Source: JBFIHZ01 sp041601535 | GTDB lineage: Bacteria; Pseudomonadota; Gammaproteobacteria; Xanthomonadales; SZUA-36 | Direction of reading: 5' to 3' | Assembly (NCBI GenBank): GCA_041601535.1 | Contig: JBFIHZ010000283.1 | Location: forward strand, 1 to 5,653 | Length of the DNA stretch: 5,653 nt | In this document: in pieces, positions 1 through 5,653 of the stretch | Layout: each line of letters opens with the position of its first letter | How positions within the stretch are numbered: position 1 is the stretch's first letter | Program-made: the position numbers and the translations under genes | Notes under the pieces: generated by a model | What the model was told of the DNA's origin: nothing | Database searches by the model: none | What the model saw: only the letters and a program-made list of their open reading frames with translations

Positions 1-1
1 G

Positions 2-292
2 GAATCGCCGATTACGCCACCGCAACTGGAACACCGATTGTCTGCCGGCGGGCTGTTGCGGCATAACCCATGGACCCGGCTGAACTGGGTGGCTGACGGG
101 AATGGCGCACGCCTGTTTGCCGCGGGTGACGAGTACGCCTGTAGCATCGCAACAGCCATGGCCCTGTGCAGCCAGCCCCCCGGCCTGGCCATGGATAAGG
201 GAACGCGGCAGGCAAACATTGAATTGCTCTGCGCGCTGATCAATGGCGGGCATCTGTATGTGCACGACCCGGAGGAAATGGACCGGGCCTGA
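2..292 (+). CDS. C-terminal part of a cupin/JmjC ribosomal oxygenase, probably L16 arginine hydroxylase (RoxA/YcfD-like), 5' truncated
   Basis: The frame is open from the first bases of the window to the TGA at 290-292, giving 96 residues with no N-terminus. A TTG at 38 is in frame, but coding sense continues upstream of it, so I treat it as internal. The visible part resembles the C-terminal winged-helix region of YcfD/RoxA: a 'P-P-x-L' entry, 'LLRHNPWTRLNW', a short hairpin-like stretch 'GARLFAAGDEYAC', and a final helix plus strand 'LLCALINGGHLYVHD', which parallels the end of E. coli YcfD ('LAALVNSGYWFFEG'). Known family members are Fe(II)/2-oxoglutarate dioxygenases that hydroxylate an arginine of ribosomal protein L16. 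The catalytic cupin domain with its HxD...H iron ligands lies outside the window, so activity cannot be judged. The assignment comes from remembered family resemblance; another cupin-4 protein is the main alternative. A 208-base gap and a candidate promoter separate it from sucA, so co-transcription is not required. Confidence 0.7.
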   Translation, partial: ESPITPPQLEHRLSAGGLLRHNPWTRLNWVADGNGARLFAAGDEYACSIATAMALCSQPPGLAMDKGTRQANIELLCALINGGHLYVHDPEEMDRA

Positions 293-320
293 CAGGACAA
301 TGCACAACCATGCAGTACAC

Positions 321-337
321 AGCTGCCCAGGCAGGCT
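321..337 (+). other. Small imperfect inverted repeat after the roxA-like gene
   Basis: AGC-TGC (321-326) can pair with GCA-G-CT (331-337) around the loop CCAG (327-330), with G335 bulged, giving a 6-bp stem. It begins 28 bases after the upstream stop codon. What follows is TTGTAAATG rather than a U-run, so it does not meet the criteria for an intrinsic terminator. It may be a minor 3'-end structure of the upstream mRNA or chance. Confidence 0.2.
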
Positions 338-419
338 TGTAAATGAAACATCCGTCGCCAGTTATGCAGCAAGACCGTAATTTAACCGCAGCAGCGCCCT
401 ATTGCGGGCAACCCTCGGT

Positions 420-425
420 TATAAT
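420..425 (+). promoter_or_regulatory. Candidate -10 element (TATAAT) of the sucA promoter
   Basis: A consensus TATAAT lies at 420-425, 76 bases before the sucA ATG. Transcription would start at roughly 431-433 and leave a leader of about 70 nt. No convincing -35 box exists at 15-18 bp spacing: the bases at 397-402 are CCCTAT. TTGCGG at 402-407 is only 12 bp upstream, which is too close. The triplet before the -10 is GGT rather than the extended -10 TGn. It would therefore be a promoter with a strong -10 and weak -35, possibly activator-dependent. This is the only near-consensus -10 noticed in the 208-base gap. Confidence 0.5.
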
Positions 426-442
426 GGACGATTGCATTAACA

Positions 443-456
443 GCAGGCGAACCTGC
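443..456 (+). promoter_or_regulatory. Leader hairpin with CGAA tetraloop upstream of sucA
   Basis: GCAGG (443-447) and CCTGC (452-456) are perfect reverse complements around the four-base loop CGAA (448-451). The hairpin sits about 10 bases after the predicted transcription start and 8 bases before the larger hairpin over the ribosome binding site. It could stabilise the 5' end of the mRNA or be one arm of a composite leader structure. Five base pairs alone can occur by chance. Confidence 0.4.
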
Positions 457-464
457 AGCATCAA

Positions 465-500
465 GCCGTTTCATGCACGTTCTGAAGTGCCGGAAATGGC
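465..500 (+). promoter_or_regulatory. Predicted hairpin sequestering the sucA ribosome binding site
   Basis: GCCGTTTC (465-472) pairs with GAAATGGC (493-500) over 8 bp, including one G-U pair (468 with 497). After a symmetrical 2x2 internal loop (473-474 and 491-492), GCAC (475-478) pairs with GTGC (487-490), closing an 8-base loop (479-486). The 3' arm contains nearly all of the Shine-Dalgarno GGAAA (492-496) and ends directly before the ATG at 501, so folding should block ribosome entry. Cis-regulatory RNAs overlapping the sucA Shine-Dalgarno are known: the sucA motif in Burkholderiales and the sucA-II motif in Pseudomonas relatives. I infer an analogous role here. Family membership was not tested and no ligand is known from the sequence. 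Confidence 0.5.
492..496 (+). promoter_or_regulatory. Shine-Dalgarno of sucA
   Basis: GGAAA lies 4-9 bases upstream of the ATG at 501. It decides between two overlapping ATGs: the one at 496 overlaps the Shine-Dalgarno itself, reads another frame and stops at 591, whereas the one at 501 is suitably placed and opens sucA. The same GGAAA core precedes sucB (3429-3433) and lpd (4685-4689). Confidence 0.7.
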
Positions 501-3389
501 ATGGCAGACAAAAATTTATCGGACCCGAGCAACTGCACGTTACAAGACCAGGAACCCATCAGACCAGTGGACCGCAAATTTGAAGCGTTGAAACGCACCT
601 CGCACCTTTACGGCAACAACGCGCCGTTTATTGAAGCTTATTATGAAGACTGGCTGCAGGACCCGGCCAGTGTTCCGCAACAATGGGCCAATGAGTTCGC
701 CACCTGGGTCAACGGCGCGGCCGGTTCCGCCGCGGCTGATGAACGGGGACATCTGGCCGTACAGGAGAAGTTCCGCCAGCTCGGCCGCCTGACACCGCTG
801 TCCGGCCAGGACCTGCGGATGGCCGACCACAAGGAGGCGGGCGTTCTCAAGCTGATCGAAAGCTACCGCATCCGTGGCCATGAAAACGCCCATCTCAATC
901 CACTGGGTGAACCGCATCACGAACCGATTGCAGACCTGACGCTGGAGTACAACGAGCTCAGCCCCACTGACCTCGACCTGGAGTTCGACACCGGCACCCT
1001 GGTGGCGCCCAAGCGGATGAAACTGCGGGACATCATTGCCCTGTGCGAACGCGTCTATTGCGGCAGCATCGGCGTGGAATACATGCACATCGGCGACTCC
1101 ACCAAGCGCCAGTGGCTGCAGCAACGGCTGGAAGGTTCCGGGGGAATCCACGACGTCAGTGACGATGACCGCCTGCGCATCATGCAGATGCTGACGGCGG
1201 CAGAAGGTCTGGAAAAATACCTGCACACCCGTTATGTCGGGCAGAAACGCTTCTCACTGGAAGGCGGCGAGAGCCTGATCCCCTTGTTGCATGAAACCAT
1301 GCTGTACGCCGGCGAGAAAGGCGTGCAGGAAATCGTCATCGGCATGGCCCATCGCGGCCGGCTGAACGTGCTGGTTAACATCCTGGGCAAATCCCCTGCC
1401 ATGCTGTTCGCCGAATTTGAGGGCAGCCTGAAAGACGCCAACCCCTACCGCTCCGGTGACGTCAAATACCACCTGGGTTTTGCCTCGGACATACAAACCC
1501 CGGGTGGCAGTGTGCACATGGCGCTGGCATTCAATCCGTCCCACCTGGAAATTGTCGACCCGGTAGTGGTGGGCTCGGCGCGCGCCAGGCAGGTACGCCG
1601 CAACGACGTCGGCCACGACCAGGTAATGCCCATCCTGATCCATGGCGATGCGGCCTTCTGTGGCCAGGGCGTGGTCATGGAACTGTTCCAGATGTCTGAA
1701 GTACGTGGCTTCGCGGTAGGCGGCACCTTGCACATCGTGGTCAATAACCAGGTGGGCTTTACCACCAGCAACCCCGATGACGTGCGTTCCACCCTGTATT
1801 GCACGGCCATCGCCAAGATGGTTCACGCGCCCATTTTCCATGTCAATGCCGACGACCCGGAAGCGGTGCACCACGTGATGAAAATTGCCTGTGACTTCCG
1901 CACCCGCTTCAAACGCGACGTGGTCATCGACCTGTTCTGCTACCGCCGCCACGGGCATAACGAAGCCGATGAGCCGGCTGCCACCCAGCCATTGATGTAC
2001 AAGAAAATCCGCAAGATGAAGACCACCCGGCAGAAGTACGCCGACCAACTGGTCAAGTCCGGGCTGATCGGTGCCGGTGAGCCGAATGCCCTGATGGAGC
2101 AATACCGCAAGCAACTGGACCGGGGTGACCAGGTCGCCGATGTGACCACGGAGCCCCGTACCAACGAGTATGCGGCGAACTGGCGCGATTTCGAAGACAT
2201 CGAAGGTTATTCTGATATCGACACGGCGGTGCCCGAGGAAAAGATCCGCGCTTTGTCCGAACAACTCACCACCCTGCCGGAAGGTTTCGACCTGCACCCG
2301 CGGGTACAGCGCATTATCGAAGACCGCCGCCGCATGGCGGCCGGTGAAATTCCGATGGACTGGGGTTTTGCCGAAACCATGGCGTACGCCACGCTGATTG
2401 AGCAGGGAACGCATTTGCGCCTGGTGGGCCAGGATTCCGGCCGTGGCACTTTTTTCCACCGCCACGCGGTACTGCACAACCAGGTTGATGGCGTAACGCT
2501 CACCCCACTGGCGCAGTTGAATCCGCAGACCCATGTGTCGGTCATTGACTCGCTGCTGTCGGAAGAAGCGGTGATGGGCTTTGAGTACGGCTACGCCACT
2601 GCGGCACCCGATACGCTGGTGATCTGGGAAGGCCAGTTCGGCGATTTCGCCAACGGTGCCCAGGTGGTGATAGACCAGTTCCTGACGTCCGGCGAAGCCA
2701 AGTGGGGGCGGCTGTGCGGCCTCACCCTGTTCCTGCCCCACGGCTATGAAGGCCAGGGTCCGGAACATTCCAGTGCGCGCCTGGAGCGGTTTATGCAGCT
2801 GTGCTCCAACTACAACATCCAGGTGTGCGTGCCTTCCACGCCGGCGCAAATGTTTCACCTGCTGCGCCGCCAGGTGATGCAACCCACGCGCAAACCACTG
2901 ATTGTCATGACGCCGAAAAGCCTGCTGCGCAGCAAGGCCTCCACCTCGGCTCTGAATGTTTTGACCGAAGGCCGCTTCCAGCAGGTGATTGGTGACCGTG
3001 GACCCGGTGATGCCGGGGAAATCAAAAGAGTGGTGCTGTGCTCCGGCAAGGTTTACTACGACCTGGCGGAAAAGCGCGACAGCGAAAACATCCGCGAAGT
3101 GGCGGTGATGCGACTGGAACAGCTGTACCCGTTTCCGTTGCAGGAAGTCACCGATTTCGTCAACGAATTTCCGTCAGCCAGCGAGGTGGTATGGTGCCAG
3201 GAAGAGCCGCAGAACCAGGGCGCCTGGTATCAGATCCGTCACCATCTGCAAGCCCTGACCGGCAAGGACCGCACGCTGGAATACGCCGGCCGCAAGCAAT
3301 CCGCTTCACCTGCCGTGGGCTACTATTCCGTTCACCTGGAACAGCAACGTGCGCTGGTCAACCAGGCCCTGACCGGTGAAGAGTGGTAA
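501..3389 (+). CDS. sucA: 2-oxoglutarate dehydrogenase E1 component (thiamine diphosphate-dependent)
   Basis: This E1o of the TCA cycle decarboxylates 2-oxoglutarate and reductively succinylates the lipoyl group of SucB, in the cytoplasmic OGDH complex. It has 962 residues against 933 in E. coli. The N-terminal E1o segment contains 'YGNNAPFIEAYYEDW' (37-51). 'HRGRLNVL' begins at H284, matching E. coli His260, and H324 in 'GDVKYHLGF' matches His298. The thiamine diphosphate/Mg fold runs from G382-D383-A384 to N415-N416 in 'NNQVGFTT'. 'RRHGHNEADEP' spans 482-492. The transketolase pyrimidine domain has 'DSGRGTFFHRHA' (645-656) and 'SEEA' (687-690, the cofactor-activating glutamate region). 'GPEHSSARLE' carries H756, matching His729. 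'KVYYDL' and 'QGAWY' mark the C-terminal domain. No expected catalytic residue appears missing. The ATG at 501 is chosen for its Shine-Dalgarno; it leaves about 21 residues more than E. coli, and the TTG at 588 (residue 30) is a weaker alternative start. It is the first gene of the sucA-sucB-lpd unit. Confidence 0.98.
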   Translation: MADKNLSDPSNCTLQDQEPIRPVDRKFEALKRTSHLYGNNAPFIEAYYEDWLQDPASVPQQWANEFATWVNGAAGSAAADERGHLAVQEKFRQLGRLTPLSGQDLRMADHKEAGVLKLIESYRIRGHENAHLNPLGEPHHEPIADLTLEYNELSPTDLDLEFDTGTLVAPKRMKLRDIIALCERVYCGSIGVEYMHIGDSTKRQWLQQRLEGSGGIHDVSDDDRLRIMQMLTAAEGLEKYLHTRYVGQKRFSLEGGESLIPLLHETMLYAGEKGVQEIVIGMAHRGRLNVLVNILGKSPAMLFAEFEGSLKDANPYRSGDVKYHLGFASDIQTPGGSVHMALAFNPSHLEIVDPVVVGSARARQVRRNDVGHDQVMPILIHGDAAFCGQGVVMELFQMSEVRGFAVGGTLHIVVNNQVGFTTSNPDDVRSTLYCTAIAKMVHAPIFHVNADDPEAVHHVMKIACDFRTRFKRDVVIDLFCYRRHGHNEADEPAATQPLMYKKIRKMKTTRQKYADQLVKSGLIGAGEPNALMEQYRKQLDRGDQVADVTTEPRTNEYAANWRDFEDIEGYSDIDTAVPEEKIRALSEQLTTLPEGFDLHPRVQRIIEDRRRMAAGEIPMDWGFAETMAYATLIEQGTHLRLVGQDSGRGTFFHRHAVLHNQVDGVTLTPLAQLNPQTHVSVIDSLLSEEAVMGFEYGYATAAPDTLVIWEGQFGDFANGAQVVIDQFLTSGEAKWGRLCGLTLFLPHGYEGQGPEHSSARLERFMQLCSNYNIQVCVPSTPAQMFHLLRRQVMQPTRKPLIVMTPKSLLRSKASTSALNVLTEGRFQQVIGDRGPGDAGEIKRVVLCSGKVYYDLAEKRDSENIREVAVMRLEQLYPFPLQEVTDFVNEFPSASEVVWCQEEPQNQGAWYQIRHHLQALTGKDRTLEYAGRKQSASPAVGYYSVHLEQQRALVNQALTGEEW

Positions 3390-3394
3390 GGCAG

Positions 3395-3428
3395 GCGTGC
3401 ACACACATGCAGAATTAATCCCTTTTTT
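3395..3428 (+). promoter_or_regulatory. Short hairpin plus T6 tract in the sucA-sucB gap
   Basis: GCGTG (3395-3399) can pair with CATGC (3406-3410), with one G-U pair, around a CACACA loop. A run of six T lies at 3423-3428, directly before the sucB Shine-Dalgarno at 3429-3433. The 12 bases between stem and T-run (AGAATTAATCCC) make this unlike a normal intrinsic terminator. It could be a weak processing or attenuation site, and the U-rich stretch could bind ribosomal protein S1 or Hfq. The evidence is only the sequence pattern. Confidence 0.2.
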
Positions 3429-3439
3429 GGAAATCACCC

Positions 3440-4684
3440 ATGACAATTGAAGTAAAAGTACCGGTTTTGCCCGAGTCCGTTGAAGATGCCGTGGTTGCCA
3501 CCTGGCACAAAAAGCCCGGCGACACGGTGCGCCGCGATGACAACCTGCTGGATCTGGAAACAGACAAGGTGGTGCTGGAAGTGCCGGCCCCGGCCGATGG
3601 CCGCATCAAGGAACTGAAGGTGGAGGAAGGCGCCACCGTGCTGAGCGGTGACCTGCTGGCACTGATTGAGGAAGGCGAAGTCAGCGAGCCCGCACCGGCT
3701 GAAGAGGCGCCTGCCAAGTCCACTGCTGACACCGCATCACCCGCGCCGGCTGACGCTGCCAAATCCGGGGACGCTGCTTCCGGGAAATCCGCTCCAGCCG
3801 CAAGCGAGTCAGCCATGGCTGCCCCTGCCGCAGCGCAAACTCCGTCATCAAGCCCGGCCCTCAGCCCCGCAGTGCGCCGCGTGGTGGAGGAAGCCGGCAT
3901 AGACCCCAGCAAGGTAGCCGGCAGCGGCCGCGGCGGCCGTATCACCAAGGGCGATGTGCTGTCCTTTATGCAATCCGGCGGTTCCCGCCAGGAAGAACGG
4001 GTGAAAATGACCCGGCTGCGCAGCAAGGTGGCCGAGCGCATGAAAGAGGCACAGAACACCGCTGCGATACTTACCTCGTTTAACGAGGTGGATCTCAAAG
4101 CCGTGATGGATCTGCGGCGCAGGTATCAGGAAGAATTCGTCAAGCGCCACGGCATCAAGCTGGGATTCATGTCATTTTTCGTCAAAGCCTGCTGTGAAGC
4201 ACTGCGTAAATTTCCGGTGGTCAACGCCTCACTGGACGGCGATGAAATCGTTTACCACAATTACCAGGACATCGGCATCGCCGTTTCCACCGACCGCGGA
4301 CTGATGGTGCCCATCATCCGCAATGCGGAAAACATGGGCCTGGCCGAAATCGAGCAGGCCATCGGCCATTACGCCAATGCCGCACGCGACGGCAGCATCA
4401 AGCTGGAAGACCTGCAGGGCGGTACCTTTTCCATCACCAATGGCGGCGTGTTTGGCTCATTGCTTTCCACCCCGCTGCTCAACCCGCCGCAAAGCGCCAT
4501 TCTCGGCATGCACAGCATCAAGGATCGGCCCATGGTGGTGGATGGAGAAATTGAAGTGCGGCCGATGATGTACCTGGCCCTGAGCTATGACCACCGCATC
4601 ATTGATGGGCGCGATGCCGTGCAGTTCCTGGTGGCCGTTAAGGACGCATTGGAAGATCCCGCACGCATGCTGCTGAATTTGTGA
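3440..4684 (+). CDS. sucB: 2-oxoglutarate dehydrogenase E2 component (dihydrolipoyllysine succinyltransferase)
   Basis: This core subunit of the OGDH complex accepts the succinyl group from SucA on a lipoylated lysine and transfers it to CoA. It has 414 residues against 405 in E. coli. A single lipoyl domain occupies about 2-77, with the modified lysine K43 in 'ETDKVVLEVPA'. An Ala/Pro/Ser/Glu-rich flexible linker follows (about 78-140). The peripheral subunit-binding domain (141-178, starting 'LSPAVRRVVEEAGID') docks E1/E3. A short linker leads to the catalytic domain from about 187 ('RVKMTRLRSKVAERM'). T333 in 'ITNGGVFGS' and the active-site pair H385/D389 in 'SYDHRIIDGRDA' match the E. coli active site. 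The substrate is assigned as succinyl rather than acetyl from this overall similarity and from the neighbouring sucA. The start ATG has GGAAA at 3429-3433 with 6-base spacing. It begins 50 bases after sucA, and its TGA lies within the Shine-Dalgarno region of lpd. Confidence 0.98.
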   Translation: MTIEVKVPVLPESVEDAVVATWHKKPGDTVRRDDNLLDLETDKVVLEVPAPADGRIKELKVEEGATVLSGDLLALIEEGEVSEPAPAEEAPAKSTADTASPAPADAAKSGDAASGKSAPAASESAMAAPAAAQTPSSSPALSPAVRRVVEEAGIDPSKVAGSGRGGRITKGDVLSFMQSGGSRQEERVKMTRLRSKVAERMKEAQNTAAILTSFNEVDLKAVMDLRRRYQEEFVKRHGIKLGFMSFFVKACCEALRKFPVVNASLDGDEIVYHNYQDIGIAVSTDRGLMVPIIRNAENMGLAEIEQAIGHYANAARDGSIKLEDLQGGTFSITNGGVFGSLLSTPLLNPPQSAILGMHSIKDRPMVVDGEIEVRPMMYLALSYDHRIIDGRDAVQFLVAVKDALEDPARMLLNL

Positions 4685-4694
4685 GGAAACTGTA

Positions 4695-5653
4695 ATGTCT
4701 GAATCGTATGACGTGATCGTTATCGGTGGTGGCCCGGGCGGCTATGTTGCCGCCATCCGCGCGGCGCAACTGGGTCTGAAAACGGCCTGTATTGACCTGT
4801 TTACCGGCAAAGACGGCAAGCCCGCTCCTGGCGGCACCTGCCTGAACGTGGGCTGCATTCCTTCCAAGGCCCTGCTGGATTCGAGCAAGCACTTCCATCA
4901 CGTACAGCATGAGTTCGCTGACCACGGAATCGCGGTAAAAGGCGCCACCGTGGACATCGCTAAAATGATCAACCGCAAAGACGGCATCGTGAAGAAGCTT
5001 ACCGGTGGCGTGACCCAATTGTTCAAAGCCGGCAAGGTGGACTATTTGCACGGCAAAGGCACCCTGCAGGCCAACCGGCAGGTGCAGTTTGCCCCAGCCG
5101 ATGGCGGTGAGGCACAACAGTTGAGTGCCGCCAACATCATTCTGGCCAGCGGCTCGGTGCCGGTGGAAATTCCCAACGTGCCGTTCGACGGCGAATTCAT
5201 CGTCGATAACGTCGGTGCGCTGGATTTCGACCAGGTGCCGGGCAAGCTGGGCGTGATTGGCGCCGGTGTAATCGGCCTGGAACTGGGCTCGGTGTGGAGC
5301 CGGCTGGGTTCAGAGGTGATCCTGCTTGAAGCACTGGAGCAATTCCTGCCGATGGCCGATGCCGATGTCAGCAAACAGGCTGCGCGTGAGTTCAAAAAAC
5401 AGGGCCTGGATATTCGCCTCGGCACCCGGGTTCTCGGCGCCAAGGTGGTTAAAAAGCAGGTTAAAGTCAGCCTGCAGGACAGCAAGGGTGAGAGCGAACT
5501 GATATTTGACCGCTTGCTGGTGGCGGTAGGCCGCAAGCCCTATACCGATGGGCTGCTGGCGGAAGATGCCGGCGTCAAACTGACCGAGCGTGGCCAGATC
5601 GAAGTAGATGAGCAGTCCCGCACCAGCGCCCCCGGCGTTTGGGCGGTTGGCGA
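4695..5653 (+). CDS. lpdA: Dihydrolipoyl dehydrogenase (E3), 3' end outside the window
   Basis: This flavoprotein reoxidises the dihydrolipoyl group of SucB and reduces NAD+ to NADH. The frame runs open from the ATG at 4695 to the window edge: 319 residues of a family usually near 475. It shows the FAD fingerprint G11-x-G13-x-x-G16 with acidic D34 at the end of the second strand, the redox-active disulfide C49/C54 in 'GGTCLNVGCIPSK', 'ILASGS' (149-154), and the NAD fold G189-x-G191-x-x-G194 with E212 in 'LLEA', which favours NAD+ over NADP+. The window stops at 'GVWAVG', at the second FAD-contacting motif. The dimer-interface domain with its catalytic His-Glu pair is not visible. There is no N-terminal lipoyl domain. 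The insert 'FTGKDGKPAPGGTC' before the redox cysteines resembles the Pseudomonas OGDH-linked E3 and is absent from E. coli Lpd. GAGGAAA (4683-4689) overlaps the sucB stop, which suggests coupled translation. Confidence 0.97.
   Translation, partial: MSESYDVIVIGGGPGGYVAAIRAAQLGLKTACIDLFTGKDGKPAPGGTCLNVGCIPSKALLDSSKHFHHVQHEFADHGIAVKGATVDIAKMINRKDGIVKKLTGGVTQLFKAGKVDYLHGKGTLQANRQVQFAPADGGEAQQLSAANIILASGSVPVEIPNVPFDGEFIVDNVGALDFDQVPGKLGVIGAGVIGLELGSVWSRLGSEVILLEALEQFLPMADADVSKQAAREFKKQGLDIRLGTRVLGAKVVKKQVKVSLQDSKGESELIFDRLLVAVGRKPYTDGLLAEDAGVKLTERGQIEVDEQSRTSAPGVWAVG

Noticed and set aside
38..292. Stand-alone 84-residue small protein starting at TTG 38
   Set aside because: The frame is open to the window edge and the upstream residues (PPQLEH) fit the same domain, so it is the end of a longer protein.
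321..342. Intrinsic terminator for the roxA-like gene
   Set aside because: The stem is short and bulged and is followed by TTGTAAATG rather than a U-run.
337..366. Second promoter with TTGTAA as -35
   Set aside because: No acceptable -10 hexamer at 16-19 bp spacing; GTTATG and TTATGC match poorly.
343..591. 82-codon + strand open frame across the sucA leader and 5' end
   Set aside because: It begins about 90 bases upstream of the predicted transcription start, lacks a Shine-Dalgarno, has no recognisable domain and overlaps the true sucA start in another frame. The ATG at 496 in this frame overlaps the sucA Shine-Dalgarno.
540..1226. Antisense open frame of 228 codons opposite the 5' part of sucA
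   Set aside because: Same codon-bias shadow; no domain and no convincing ribosome binding site.
1254..2882. Antisense open frame of 542 codons on the minus strand inside sucA
   Set aside because: It lies opposite strongly conserved SucA sequence and shows no recognisable domain. Long antisense open frames are expected in G+C-rich genes with biased third positions.
3415..4098. Minus-strand Ser/Ala-rich open frame opposite the sucB lipoyl and linker region
   Set aside because: Its composition simply mirrors the Ala/Pro/Ser-rich linker of SucB on the other strand.
5516..5523. GCTGGTGG octamer identical to the E. coli Chi site
   Set aside because: A single copy inside a Leu-Val coding stretch of a G+C-rich gene is expected by chance, and the Chi sequence differs between lineages.
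1..5653. Mobile elements, CRISPR arrays, tRNA/rRNA genes, defence or toxin-antitoxin systems
   Set aside because: None seen. Almost the whole window is accounted for by four conserved housekeeping genes without insertions or repeats.

Overview
The window is about 60% G+C by eye and reads as an ordinary metabolic locus of an aerobic proteobacterium, most likely a gammaproteobacterium. SucA and SucB resemble the Escherichia coli enzymes along their whole length. The E3 looks more like the dedicated 2-oxoglutarate dehydrogenase E3 of Pseudomonas (LPD-Glc type) than like E. coli Lpd. The genus cannot be determined from this sequence.

Layout, all genes on the + strand. Positions 2-292 hold the 3' end of a gene that looks like a RoxA/YcfD-type ribosomal protein L16 arginine hydroxylase. 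Positions 293-500 are a 208-base non-coding region carrying a candidate promoter and a structured leader. Positions 501-3389 are sucA (E1o), 3440-4684 are sucB (E2o), and 4695 to the window edge is the first two thirds of an lpd gene (E3), cut off by the window. The gaps are 50 bases (sucA-sucB) and 10 bases (sucB-lpd), so the three genes look like one transcription unit encoding the complete 2-oxoglutarate dehydrogenase complex. E1o decarboxylates 2-oxoglutarate on thiamine diphosphate, E2o passes the succinyl group to CoA through its swinging lipoyl-lysine, and E3 reoxidises the dihydrolipoyl group with FAD and NAD+. No sdh gene lies directly upstream, unlike in E. coli and Pseudomonas. sucCD could follow lpd, but that is outside the window.

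The signal most worth a second look is in the sucA leader. Positions 465-500 can fold into a long imperfect hairpin. Its 3' arm contains the whole sucA Shine-Dalgarno sequence and ends at the base before the ATG, and a small CGAA-tetraloop hairpin precedes it. This fits a cis-acting translational control element of the kind described upstream of sucA in other proteobacteria (the sucA and sucA-II RNA motifs). Whether this is the same RNA family, a different one or a chance fold cannot be settled without a covariance search. I found no mobile element, CRISPR array, tRNA, rRNA or undescribed multi-gene system.
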